DNA from: Streptomyces clavuligerus
Lineage (GTDB): Bacteria > Actinomycetota > Actinomycetes > Streptomycetales > Streptomycetaceae
DNA: 64,000 bases
Assembly (NCBI RefSeq): GCF_005519465.1
Contig: NZ_CP027858.1
Coordinates: 6,497,001-6,561,000 of the forward strand
Direction of reading: 5' to 3'
Position numbers and translations under genes: made by a program
The notes under the pieces: model-generated
Told to the model about the DNA's origin: nothing
Seen by the model: the letters and a program-made list of their open reading frames with translations, nothing else
The model's database searches: none
Shown here: positions 1 through 8,192 of the stretch, piece by piece
Layout: every line of letters begins with the position of its first letter
Position numbering within the stretch: the stretch's first letter is position 1

Positions 1-1
1 G

Positions 2-2206
2 GGCGGCATGGGCGAGGTCTGGCGCGCCGTGGACGAGGCACTGGGGCGGAGCGTCGCGGTCAAGTGCCTCAAACCGATGGGGCCGTCCCAGCACGACGCC
101 GGGTTCACCACGGTACTGAGGGAACGGTTCCGCCGTGAGGCCCGTGTCGCCGCGGCCCTCCAGCACCGCGGCGTGACCGTCGTCCACGACTTCGGCGAGT
201 ACGAGGGCGTGCTCTATCTCGTCATGGAACTGCTGGAGGGCCGCAACCTCAGCCAGCTCCTGGAGGACAACGGCCGCCGTCCGCTGCCCGTCGCCGAGAT
301 CGTCGACATCGCCGGACAGGTCGCCGACGCCCTCGCGTACACCCATGGCCGGGGCATCGTCCACCGCGATCTGAAACCCGCCAACATCATGCGGCTCGAC
401 GACGGCACGGTGAAGATCTGCGACTTCGGCATCGCCCGGCTCGGCCAGGGCATGGGCATCTCCTCCCGGCTCACCGGCGTGGGCGTCGCCATGGGCACCC
501 CGCACTACATGTCCCCCGAACAGATCGGCGGCGGGGAGGTCGACCACCGCAGCGACCTCTACTCGCTGGGGTGCGTGCTCTACGAGATCGCCACCGGCGC
601 GCCGCCCTTCGACCACGAGGACGCCTGGGCCGTCCTCGTCGGGCACCGGGACACCGTGCCGCAGCCGCTCCGTGCCCACCGGGGGGACATCCCCGGCGCC
701 TTCGAGCGGATCGTGCTCGACCTGCTCGCCAAGTCCCCCGGGGAGCGCCCCGCCGACGCCGGGGAGCTGCGGCGGCGCATCGTGCCCGCGGGCGCCCCCG
801 GGAGCGGGCGCGCGGCCCCCGCCGCCGTGCCGCTGCCGCCGTGGACCCGGGGCATGACCGCGGGCCGCCCGGCCCCCGCTGCCGGGCTGCGCCTTGCCCT
901 GCCCGACCACACCGCCGGGCTGACCGCCGAGTGGACGACCACCGCCGACCCGCGCGGCGCGCTGCCGCGCCCGGCGGCGGCCCCGGCGCGCCCCGCCCCG
1001 CCGGCGGAGCTGCTCTCCCAGCTCGCGGGGCGGCACAACGCGGGGCTGAGCCTCGGCAGGCTGGGCCGCTGGGAGGAGGCGGGCGAGGTCCACCGCGCGG
1101 TCGCCGCCGAGCGGGGGCACGCCCTCGGCCCCGACCACCCCGACACGCTCGCCAGCCGGTACGAGATCGGTTTCAGCCTCAGCAGGACCGGGCGGGCCGA
1201 GGACGCGCTGCGGGAGTTCCGCCGGGTCGCCGAGGGCCGGGAGCGCACCCTCGGCGCGGACCACCCCGACACGCTGGCCGCCCGGCAGGAGACCGCCTAC
1301 GTCCTCGGCCAGCTCGGACGGCACTTCGAGGCCAACGACGTCTACACGGCCGTGCTCGCCGCCCGGGAGCGGACCATGGGCGCCGGGCACCCCGACACCC
1401 TGCGCTGCCGCCACAACCTCGCCTTCAACCTCAGCAGACTGGGCCGTCTTGAGGACTCCCACCGGATGGCGGGCGACGTGGCCTCGGCCCGCGCGGCGGT
1501 GCTGGGCGCCGAGCACCCGGACACCCTCGTCACCCGGTACGAGGTGGCCTACGCCCTGGGGCGGCTCGGCCGCTGGACGGAGGCGCTGGAGACCTACCGG
1601 GACGTGGCCGGGGCCCGGGGGCGCGCCCTCGGCCCCGACCACCCCGACACGCTCGCGGCCCGCTACGAGGTCGGCATCAGCCTGGGACGGCTCGGCCGGG
1701 GCGCGGAGGCGCTGGAGCTGTACCGGGAGCTGGCGGCGGACCGGGTCCGGGTGGCGGGGCCCGAGGACCCGGAGACCCTGCGCGCCCGCCACGGCATCGG
1801 GGTCAACCTGGGCAGGCTCGGCCGCTGGGACGAGGCCCTGGCCCAGGCCCGCGAGGTGAGCGCGGTGCGCGCCCGGGTGCTGGGCGAGGACCACCCCGAC
1901 ACCCTGGTCAGCCGACGGGAGGTCGCGGTGGGCCTGGGCTGGCTCGGCCGCTGGGACGAGGCGCTGACCGTCTACCGGGAGGTGGCCGCGGGCCGGGAGC
2001 GGGTGTTCGGCGCCGACCACCCCGAGGCGCTCGCGGGCCGCAACGACGAGGCGCACTGTCTGGAACAGCTCGGACGGCACACGGAGGCCATGGAGCTGTA
2101 CCGCCGGGTCGCCGCCCTGCGCGGGCGGCGTGGCACCCAGGGCGGCCGGGACCTGTCCTGGGCCCCCGGCCGGGAGCCCGCGCACCCCGTGCCCCCGGGG
2201 CCCTGA
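2..2206 (+). CDS. Serine/threonine protein kinase with C-terminal tetratricopeptide repeats (5' truncated)
   Basis: Hanks-type kinase cut by the left window edge: translation enters in the middle of the glycine-rich loop (GGMGEVW), so the start and a few residues lie upstream. Counting from the Met at base 8, the ATP-binding Lys is in VAVK (residue 19), the catalytic loop is HRDLKPAN (about 118-125), the metal-binding DFG is near 139, and GTPHYMSPE follows. After a Pro/Ala-rich linker (about 260-335) come about eight 42-residue repeats, each joined by an LGPDHPDTL-like motif, the kinesin-light-chain-like TPR pattern. No membrane segment is present, so it is probably a cytosolic kinase whose TPR scaffold binds a partner. 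Substrate unknown. Confidence 0.93.
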   Translation, partial: GGMGEVWRAVDEALGRSVAVKCLKPMGPSQHDAGFTTVLRERFRREARVAAALQHRGVTVVHDFGEYEGVLYLVMELLEGRNLSQLLEDNGRRPLPVAEIVDIAGQVADALAYTHGRGIVHRDLKPANIMRLDDGTVKICDFGIARLGQGMGISSRLTGVGVAMGTPHYMSPEQIGGGEVDHRSDLYSLGCVLYEIATGAPPFDHEDAWAVLVGHRDTVPQPLRAHRGDIPGAFERIVLDLLAKSPGERPADAGELRRRIVPAGAPGSGRAAPAAVPLPPWTRGMTAGRPAPAAGLRLALPDHTAGLTAEWTTTADPRGALPRPAAAPARPAPPAELLSQLAGRHNAGLSLGRLGRWEEAGEVHRAVAAERGHALGPDHPDTLASRYEIGFSLSRTGRAEDALREFRRVAEGRERTLGADHPDTLAARQETAYVLGQLGRHFEANDVYTAVLAARERTMGAGHPDTLRCRHNLAFNLSRLGRLEDSHRMAGDVASARAAVLGAEHPDTLVTRYEVAYALGRLGRWTEALETYRDVAGARGRALGPDHPDTLAARYEVGISLGRLGRGAEALELYRELAADRVRVAGPEDPETLRARHGIGVNLGRLGRWDEALAQAREVSAVRARVLGEDHPDTLVSRREVAVGLGWLGRWDEALTVYREVAAGRERVFGADHPEALAGRNDEAHCLEQLGRHTEAMELYRRVAALRGRRGTQGGRDLSWAPGREPAHPVPPGP

Positions 2207-2258
2207 CCAGGACGGGCAGCCCGGTGACAGAGGCCAACGGCCATGTGATCATGGCCGG

Positions 2259-2684
2259 ATGACGACCCAGCATCTACGGCACATCCACAGCCCCGAGGGG
2301 GTGGCCCCGGCGACCGGCTACACCCATGTGGTCACCGGCACCGGCCGGTTCGTGGCGGTCTCCGGCCAGCTCGCCCTCGACGGGAACGGCGCCCTCGTCG
2401 GCCCCGGCGACCCGCTGGCCCAGGCCCGCCAGGTCTTCGCCAATCTGCGCCGCTGCCTCGCGGCGGCGGGCGCGACCTTCGACGACGTGGTCAAACTGAC
2501 GTACTACATGGCCGATGTCGCCCATCTGGCCGAGACCGCGATCGCCCGGAACGAGGTGATGGACCCCACCCGGCTCCCGGCGTCGTCCGCCTTCCAGGTC
2601 GTCTCGCTGGTGTCCCCCGACTTCCTGATGGAGATCGAGGCCTTCGCGATCGTCCCACCCGACCGGAAGCAGCCCCCGTCCTGA
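2259..2684 (+). CDS. RidA family (YjgF/YER057c/UK114) protein
   Basis: A 141-residue protein of normal RidA length. Family members are trimeric cytosolic enamine/imine deaminases that hydrolyse reactive 2-aminoacrylate-type intermediates. Visible family signatures are the FVAVSGQLALD strand, the central FANLRRCLAAAGATFDDVVKLTYYM block and the C-terminal FLMEIEAFAIV. The usual catalytic Arg and Glu neighbourhoods are present (TRLPASSAFQVV; MEIEA). The ATG at 2259 was chosen because the fold begins immediately after it. It lies 52 bases after the kinase stop and may be cotranscribed with it. Archetypal RidA activity is inferred; several subfamilies with other roles share this pattern. Confidence 0.85.
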   Translation: MTTQHLRHIHSPEGVAPATGYTHVVTGTGRFVAVSGQLALDGNGALVGPGDPLAQARQVFANLRRCLAAAGATFDDVVKLTYYMADVAHLAETAIARNEVMDPTRLPASSAFQVVSLVSPDFLMEIEAFAIVPPDRKQPPS

Positions 2685-2773
2685 CGCCCCGGAAGGCGGC
2701 GGCCCCCGCCGGGGAACGGGTGCGGGCGCGGTACCGCGATCCCCGGCCGGGCGCACGAGCCGCCCGCCCGGCC

Positions 2774-2806
2774 CCGGCCGTGAGTGGCGCCGTTCCGGCC
2801 CGGCCG
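2774..2806 (+). repeat. 33-base direct repeat, copy 1
   Basis: Matches 3240-3272 at 32 of 33 positions (single G/C difference). The copies are 466 bases apart in the same orientation and both lie in the non-coding stretch upstream of base 3300. Confidence 0.7.
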
Positions 2807-3239
2807 CCGTGCGGGTCCTCCCGCACCTCTGCCGGTGACGGCCGCCCCCTCCCGCCCGGCAGCGGCGGGGAGCCGGTGGGCACCGGCCCGGGCACGGGGG
2901 CGCCTCCCGGGGCGGACGACGCCATGTCGACGGCGCTCCTCGGGGTCCGCCCGACGGTGCGGGGCCGTGTGCCGGACACCGCACCCCTGGCTGACGCCCG
3001 GGCGCCGGGCCCGGCGTCGCCGTCGGTCGCGCTGTGCGGGCACGGGAGGAGACACCCCGCAGCGGGACGCTCCCCCGCAGGCGGGCGGAACCGCCCCGAC
3101 CGGCCCGATCCGTCGGACCGCCCCGGTCCCGGTCCCGGACCTGGGGCGCGTCCTCCCCGACCACCGGGAGCCGGGCAAGTGCCCCGGGCCTGGGGGAGAC
3201 ACGCGCCGGAATCCGCCCCTCCGTGCCTGCGGTGCTGTC

Positions 3240-3272
3240 CCGGCCGTGAGTGGCCCCGTTCCGGCCCGGCCG
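3240..3272 (+). repeat. 33-base direct repeat, copy 2
   Basis: Second copy of the element at 2774-2806, ending 28 bases from the 3' end of the serine hydrolase gene. Could be a relic of a local duplication. Confidence 0.7.
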
Positions 3273-3300
3273 GATGGCACGCCCCCGGACACGGGCCCGC

Positions 3301-5268
3301 TCAGTCCGCGGACGCCGTCCAGCCGTCCGTCCCGATGCGGGCCGCGTCCCGGGGGCGGGAATCGTCGAAGAGGGTCCGCCCCGCGGACTCGACGCGGATC
3401 GCGTCGACGTAGACGCCCCGGCCGCCGATCGGGCCCGGTGCCGAGTAGCGCCAGCGCAGACGCACCCCGGTGCCGGTGCCGGTGCCGGTGCCGGTGCCGG
3501 TGGCGTTCGGCGGCGGCCAGGCGGAGAGGTCCGCCGTCAGCCGGTGCCAGATCCGTCCGGACCAGCCGCTCACCGTGCCGGTGGGATGGGCGGTCGGCGC
3601 CCCGTCCCCCCCGTCCCCCTCCGCGGGGACGGTCACGAAGGGCACCGGCCGCCAGGTGGCGCCGCCGTCGCCCGACCCCTCCAGGGTCAGGGTGTCCGAC
3701 GGCGGTTCGGTGTCCCACCACAGGGCGCAGCACAGCCGGGCGCGCCCCGCGCCGCCGAGGGCCAGCGGCGGCAGCGTGAGGGTACCGGCCCCGCTGGTGG
3801 TGAGGCCGGAGAACCAGGCCGTACGGCCGCTCGCCGGGCGCACGGGCACCGCGCGCGCCAGATGTCCGGCGGCGGTGGCCCGGGGCGCGCTGCCCGAGCG
3901 CCAGCGGCGGACGGGGTGCACGGAGTTGCCGAGGACGACGAGGAACGAGTCCGTGGTGCGGTCGATGACGATGCTGGTGCCGGTGAAACCGGTGTGACCC
4001 GCGGTGTGGGGGGTGGCCATCGCCCCCATGAACCAGTGCTGGTACAGCTCGAAGCCCAGCCCGTGCTCGTCCCCGGGGAACGCGGTGTTGAAGTCGCTGA
4101 GCATGAGGTCCACGGAGGCGGGCCGCAGAATCCTGGCCCGCCCGTAGGACCCGCCGTTGAGGAGGGTGCGGGCGAGCACCGCGAGATCCCAGGCGGGGGC
4201 GAACACCCCGGCGTGGCCCGCCACCCCGCCGAACGCGTAGGCGTTCTCGTCGTGCACCTCGCCCCGGATCAGCCCCCGGTCCAGGCCGGACCACGGGGGC
4301 CGGGCGTCCTCGGTGGCGGCGATCAGGGGCCGCCAGGAGGCGGGGGGATTGAAACGCGTGCGGTGCATCCCGAGCGGAGCGGTGATCTCCTCGTGGAGCA
4401 GCGCATCCAGCGGGCGACCGCTGAGCCGTTCCAGGATGAGCTGGAGCGCGATGAGATTGACGTCCGAGTAGAGGTACGCGCTCCCCGGCGGCTTCGCCGG
4501 AACCTCCTCCCACAGCATCCGCAGCCGCCCCTCCGGGGTCGGTTCCCGGTGGAAGGGGAGCCAGGAGCGCAGCCCCGAGGTGTGGGTCAGCAACTGGCGT
4601 ACGGTGATCTCCGCCTTGCCCGCCGCGCCGAACGGGGGCAGATAGCGCGCGGCGGGCGCCTCCAGCTCCAGTTCGCCGCGCTCGACCTGGCGGGTCGCGA
4701 GGATCGCGGTGAAGAGTTTGGAGACGGAGGCGAGGTCGAAGACGGTGTCCCGGGTCATCGGGACGCGCTGCTCCGGGGGGAGTTCGACGCCGGTGTCGGT
4801 CCGCTCGTCGTATCCGGAGTAGCGCAGGGCCCAGCCGATGGGACGGTGCAGGGCCACGGTGCCGCCGCGCCCGGCGAGCAGGACGGCCCCCGCGTACCAG
4901 GGCCGGGCGGGGGAGGGGCCGAGATACCGTTCGGCGTCGGTGACCAGGTGTTCCAGCGGGCCGGGGAGCAGCCCGGCCCGCTCGGGGGTGCCGGGGCGCA
5001 GGGTCGTCCGCCGTCCGCCGCGCACGGTGTCCGCGCGCTGCCCCGGGGCCCCGCCCGCGCCGTGCCCCGCCGTCCGTGTCCCGCCGGGGCCTCCGGCCGG
5101 TCCGCCGCCCGCCGCCGCCTCAGCGAAGGGCAGGGGCGTCAGGGCCAGCGCGCCGCCCAGGGCCAGGACCCCGCCCCCCAGGCGCCGTCTGCTGAGCCCG
5201 CTGAGCCCGCTGAGCCCTCTCGGTCCTCCGGTCCCCGCCGTGCCCGCTTCCGTGCCGCCCTCGGTCAT
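3301..5268 (-). CDS. Secreted serine hydrolase (beta-lactamase/class C PBP fold) with C-terminal beta-sandwich domain
   Basis: A 655-residue protein. The N-terminus has a twin-arginine-like signal (SRRRLGGGVLALGGALAL, about residues 26-45), implying export. The catalytic domain has the SxxK nucleophile motif (DLASVSKLF), a YSDVN motif in the YxN position and HTGFTG as the third motif, as in class C beta-lactamases, DD-peptidases and esterases. After about residue 440 comes an extra domain ending in RWRYSAPG...VYVDAIRVE, like jelly-roll modules of secreted peptidases. It contains a Gly-Thr run from a hexanucleotide repeat. ATG at 5268 was chosen for its AGGAG ten bases upstream; an upstream TTG lacks one. 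Muropeptide or ester hydrolysis is possible; substrate unknown. Confidence 0.85.
   Translation of the reverse strand: MTEGGTEAGTAGTGGPRGLSGLSGLSRRRLGGGVLALGGALALTPLPFAEAAAGGGPAGGPGGTRTAGHGAGGAPGQRADTVRGGRRTTLRPGTPERAGLLPGPLEHLVTDAERYLGPSPARPWYAGAVLLAGRGGTVALHRPIGWALRYSGYDERTDTGVELPPEQRVPMTRDTVFDLASVSKLFTAILATRQVERGELELEAPAARYLPPFGAAGKAEITVRQLLTHTSGLRSWLPFHREPTPEGRLRMLWEEVPAKPPGSAYLYSDVNLIALQLILERLSGRPLDALLHEEITAPLGMHRTRFNPPASWRPLIAATEDARPPWSGLDRGLIRGEVHDENAYAFGGVAGHAGVFAPAWDLAVLARTLLNGGSYGRARILRPASVDLMLSDFNTAFPGDEHGLGFELYQHWFMGAMATPHTAGHTGFTGTSIVIDRTTDSFLVVLGNSVHPVRRWRSGSAPRATAAGHLARAVPVRPASGRTAWFSGLTTSGAGTLTLPPLALGGAGRARLCCALWWDTEPPSDTLTLEGSGDGGATWRPVPFVTVPAEGDGGDGAPTAHPTGTVSGWSGRIWHRLTADLSAWPPPNATGTGTGTGTGTGVRLRWRYSAPGPIGGRGVYVDAIRVESAGRTLFDDSRPRDAARIGTDGWTASAD
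3468..3502. repeat. Hexanucleotide tandem repeat inside coding sequence
   Basis: About six copies of CGGTGC encode a (Gly-Thr)n run in the C-terminal domain of the serine hydrolase. The unit is a multiple of three, so copy-number change would lengthen or shorten the loop without breaking the frame. Confidence 0.85.
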
Positions 5269-5280
5269 CCGCCAACCACT

Positions 5281-5345
5281 CCTGAAAGTATTTTTTGGAA
5301 TCTCGATCAACTTCGATCGGCAGAGAAACTTTCTGCCGCCGCCCG
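5281..5345. promoter_or_regulatory. AT-rich promoter segment upstream of the serine hydrolase gene
   Basis: Unusually AT-rich for this chromosome, with a T6 run. It contains CGATC-N6-GATCG (5-bp arms) and an AGAAACTTTCT dyad. It lies just upstream of the hydrolase start, so it is the likely promoter/operator for that gene. The regulator is unknown. Confidence 0.4.
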
Positions 5346-5386
5346 GGGGCTGTCAACCACCCCGGCGCCCGTACCCCGGCAAAGAA

Positions 5387-5403
5387 TCTGACGCTTCATC
5401 AGA
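5387..5403 (+). promoter_or_regulatory. Putative TetR-type operator upstream of nitronate monooxygenase gene
   Basis: TCTGACGCTTCATCAGA is an inverted repeat (TCTGA/TCAGA) ending 43 bases before the nitronate monooxygenase ATG. The same motif, with 12 of 16 bases identical, occurs in the divergent promoter at 12803-12818. Confidence 0.6.
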
Positions 5404-5446
5404 ATTTCTCTTCCCTCGCCCCTGCCGCTGCGGCATCCTGCCGCTC

Positions 5447-6550
5447 ATGAAGACGGAGCTGAGCACAGCCCTCGGGATCGAGCACGCGCTCTTCGGCTTC
5501 ACGCCGTTCCCCGCGGTCGCCGCCGCCCTCAGCCGTGCGGGCGGCCTCGGTGTCCTCGGCGCCGTCCGCTACTCCGACCCTGACGACCTCAGGCGCGACC
5601 TCGACCGGCTGGAGCGGCACTGCGGCGGCCGGCCCTGGGGCCTCGACGTCGTCATGCCCGCGCACCGGGCGGCGGGCGACACCGAGGCCGAGGCCGAGGC
5701 CATGATCCCCGACGGGCACCGCCGTTACGTCCAGGAGATCCTGGACCGGCACGGCGTACCGGAGCTGCCCGGGGACGAGCGCGGCGGCTGGCGGATCACC
5801 GGCTGGATGGAACAGGTCGCCCGCCGCCAGCTCGACGTCGCGTTCGACTACCCCGTACGGCTGCTCGCCAGCGCCCTGGGCCCCCCGCCCCCGGACGTCG
5901 TCGCCCGCGCCCGCGGCCACGGTGTCAGGACCGCCGCCCTCGCGGGCAGCGCCCGCCACGCCCGCCGCCACGCCGAGGCCGGGATCGACATCGTCGTCGC
6001 CCAGGGGTACGAGGCGGGCGGCCACACCGGCGAGATCGCCACCATGGTGCTCACCCCCGAGGTCGTGGCCGCCGTCGACCCGCTGCCCGTGCTCGCCGCC
6101 GGAGGCATCGGCAGCGGGGAGCAGATCGCCGCCGCGCTCGCCCTGGGCGCCCAGGGCGTCTGGCTCGGCTCCCTGTGGCTCACCACCACCGAGGCCGAAC
6201 TCCCCTCCCGCGCCCTCACCGCCAGACTCCTCGCGGCGGGCTCCGGCGACACCGTCCGCTCCCGCGCCCTCACCGGCAAACCCGCCCGCCAGCTCCGCAC
6301 CGCCTGGACGGACGCCTGGGACGACCCCGAGGGCCCCGGAGCCCTCCCCATGCCGCTCCAGGGGCTGCTGGTCGCCGACGCCGTCTCCCGGATCCAGCGG
6401 TACGAGGCCACCCCCCTGCTCGGCACCCCCGTCGGACAGATCGTCGGCAGCATGACGTCCGAGCGCTCCGTCCGGGCCGTCGTCGACGATCTGACCCGGG
6501 GTTTCGAACGGGCCGTCACCCGGCTGCACCGCATCGCCGGAAGGAGCTGA
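5447..6550 (+). CDS. Nitronate monooxygenase-family FMN-dependent oxidoreductase
   Basis: A 367-residue TIM-barrel flavoprotein of the 2-nitropropane dioxygenase/nitronate monooxygenase family, related to FabK-type enoyl reductases. Visible features are the N-terminal FGFTPFPAVAAALSRAGGLG segment, the AQGYEAGGHTGE motif carrying the conserved His, and the FMN-phosphate-binding AAGGIGSGEQIAAALALGA followed by GVWLGS. The family oxidises alkyl nitronates, but in actinobacteria such proteins often sit in acyl-CoA catabolic clusters. Here it is followed by an acyl-CoA synthetase three bases downstream, so a role in acyl-CoA metabolism is inferred. The ATG at 5447 begins the fold directly. Confidence 0.88.
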   Translation: MKTELSTALGIEHALFGFTPFPAVAAALSRAGGLGVLGAVRYSDPDDLRRDLDRLERHCGGRPWGLDVVMPAHRAAGDTEAEAEAMIPDGHRRYVQEILDRHGVPELPGDERGGWRITGWMEQVARRQLDVAFDYPVRLLASALGPPPPDVVARARGHGVRTAALAGSARHARRHAEAGIDIVVAQGYEAGGHTGEIATMVLTPEVVAAVDPLPVLAAGGIGSGEQIAAALALGAQGVWLGSLWLTTTEAELPSRALTARLLAAGSGDTVRSRALTGKPARQLRTAWTDAWDDPEGPGALPMPLQGLLVADAVSRIQRYEATPLLGTPVGQIVGSMTSERSVRAVVDDLTRGFERAVTRLHRIAGRS

Positions 6551-6553
6551 CCG

Positions 6554-8104
6554 ATGCCCGAACCGCCCAACGGATTCTGGGCCCAGGCGGCGGCCGACCC
6601 CGAACGGGTCGTCCTCACCGCGCCCGACGGCACGCGCTGGACCGCCGGCCGGCTGCACACGGCCGTGAACCGGATGGTCCACGGGCTGCGCGCGGCCGGA
6701 CTCGACCGGGGCGACGCCTTCGCGGTCGTCCTCCCCAACGGCGTCGAACTGTTCACCGCCCACCTCGCCGCCGCCCAGGCCGGTCTCTATCTCGTCCCCG
6801 TCAACCACCATCTGGTCGGCTCCGAGATCGCCTGGATCGTCGCCGACTCCGGGGCCAGGGCCCTCGTCGCCCATGAACGCTTCGCCGGGGCGGCCGTCAC
6901 CGCCGCCGACGCGGCCGGGCTCCCCGCGAGCCACCGCTACGCGGTCGGGACCGTCCCCGGCTTCCGCCCCTACGGGGAACTTCTCGCGGGACACCCCGGC
7001 ACCCCGCCCGCGGACCGCACCCTCGGCTGGGTCATGAACTACACCTCCGGCACCACCGGACGCCCGCGCGGAATCCGCCGCCCCCTGCCCGGGAAACTCC
7101 CCGAGGAAACCCATCTCGGCGGCTTCCTCGGCTTCTTCGGCATCCGGCCCTTCGGCGACAACGTCCATCTGGTCTGCTCCCCGCTCTACCACACGGCCGT
7201 GCTCCAGTTCGCCGCCGCCTCCCTCCACATCGGCCACCCCCTGGTCCTCATGGACCGCTGGAGCCCCGAGGAGATGCTCCGGCTGATCGAGGAACACCGC
7301 TGCACCCACACCCATATGGTCCCCACCCACTTCCACCGGCTGCTCGCCCTGCCCGCCGCGGTACGCGCCCGCTACGACGTCGGCTCGATGCGGCACGCCA
7401 TCCACGGCGCCGCCCCCTGCCCCGCCCAGGTGAAACGGGCGATGATCGACTGGTGGGGGACGTGCATCGAGGAGTACTACGCCGCGAGCGAGGGCGGCGG
7501 CACCTTCGCCACCGCCGACGACTGGCTGAAACGGCCCGGCACCGTCGGCCGCGCCTGGCCCATCAGCGAGATCGCCGTCCTCGACGACAACGGCGAACGG
7601 CTGCCCCCGGGCGAGGAGGGCACCGTCTATCTGCGGATGTCCACCGGGAGTTTCCGCTACCACAAGGACGAGGCCAAGACGGAGCGCGCCCGCGTCGGGG
7701 AGTTCTTCACCGTCGGCGATCTCGGCGTGCTCGACGAGGACGGCTGGCTGTTCCTGCGCGACCGCAAGATCGACATGATCATCTCCGGTGGGGTCAACAT
7801 CTACCCCGCCGAGATCGAGTCCGCGCTGCTCGCCCACCCCGCCGTGGCGGACGCCGCCGTCTTCGGCATCCCGCACCCGGAGTGGGGCGAGGAGGTCAAG
7901 GCGGTCGTCGAACCCGCCGGGGGACAGCGGCCGGACGAGGCCCTCGCCGCCGACATCCTCGCCCACTGCGCCCGGCTGCTCGCCTCCTACAAACGCCCCC
8001 GGACCGTCGACTTCACCACCGCCCTGCCCCGCGACCCCAATGGCAAGCTCTACAAGCGCACCCTGCGGGACCCCTACTGGGCGGGCCGCGACCGGGCCGT
8101 CTGA
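6554..8104 (+). CDS. AMP-dependent acyl-CoA synthetase/ligase
   Basis: A 516-residue ANL-superfamily enzyme that activates a carboxylic acid through an acyl-adenylate to acyl-CoA. The P-loop-like A3 motif is YTSGTTGRPRG (about residue 162), followed by YYAASEGGGTF (A5), VGEFFTVGDLGVLDEDGW (A7/A8 hinge region), SGGVNIYPAEIE, and the C-terminal catalytic Lys in NGKLYKRTLRDPYW. It starts three bases after the nitronate monooxygenase stop, with GGAAGGAG inside the end of that gene, so the two are translationally linked. Substrate cannot be read from the sequence; a medium-chain, aryl or sterol-derived acid are all possible. Confidence 0.93.
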   Translation: MPEPPNGFWAQAAADPERVVLTAPDGTRWTAGRLHTAVNRMVHGLRAAGLDRGDAFAVVLPNGVELFTAHLAAAQAGLYLVPVNHHLVGSEIAWIVADSGARALVAHERFAGAAVTAADAAGLPASHRYAVGTVPGFRPYGELLAGHPGTPPADRTLGWVMNYTSGTTGRPRGIRRPLPGKLPEETHLGGFLGFFGIRPFGDNVHLVCSPLYHTAVLQFAAASLHIGHPLVLMDRWSPEEMLRLIEEHRCTHTHMVPTHFHRLLALPAAVRARYDVGSMRHAIHGAAPCPAQVKRAMIDWWGTCIEEYYAASEGGGTFATADDWLKRPGTVGRAWPISEIAVLDDNGERLPPGEEGTVYLRMSTGSFRYHKDEAKTERARVGEFFTVGDLGVLDEDGWLFLRDRKIDMIISGGVNIYPAEIESALLAHPAVADAAVFGIPHPEWGEEVKAVVEPAGGQRPDEALAADILAHCARLLASYKRPRTVDFTTALPRDPNGKLYKRTLRDPYWAGRDRAV

Positions 8105-8192
8105 ACCGCCCGCGCACCCGCGGGGCCGCCCGCTGACCCCGTTGGCGCAACAGCCCGCGCGCCCGGCGCCCCCGGCTGGCAGCGTGGCGGGC

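Larger units (their letters stand above)
2685..3300. other. Intergenic region, no convincing gene
   Basis: A 616-base, very GC-rich stretch between the RidA gene and the end of the convergent serine hydrolase gene. Open frames cross it on both strands, but none has an initiation site or recognisable protein features. The only structure I can support is a 33-base imperfect direct repeat (listed separately). Confidence 0.5.
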
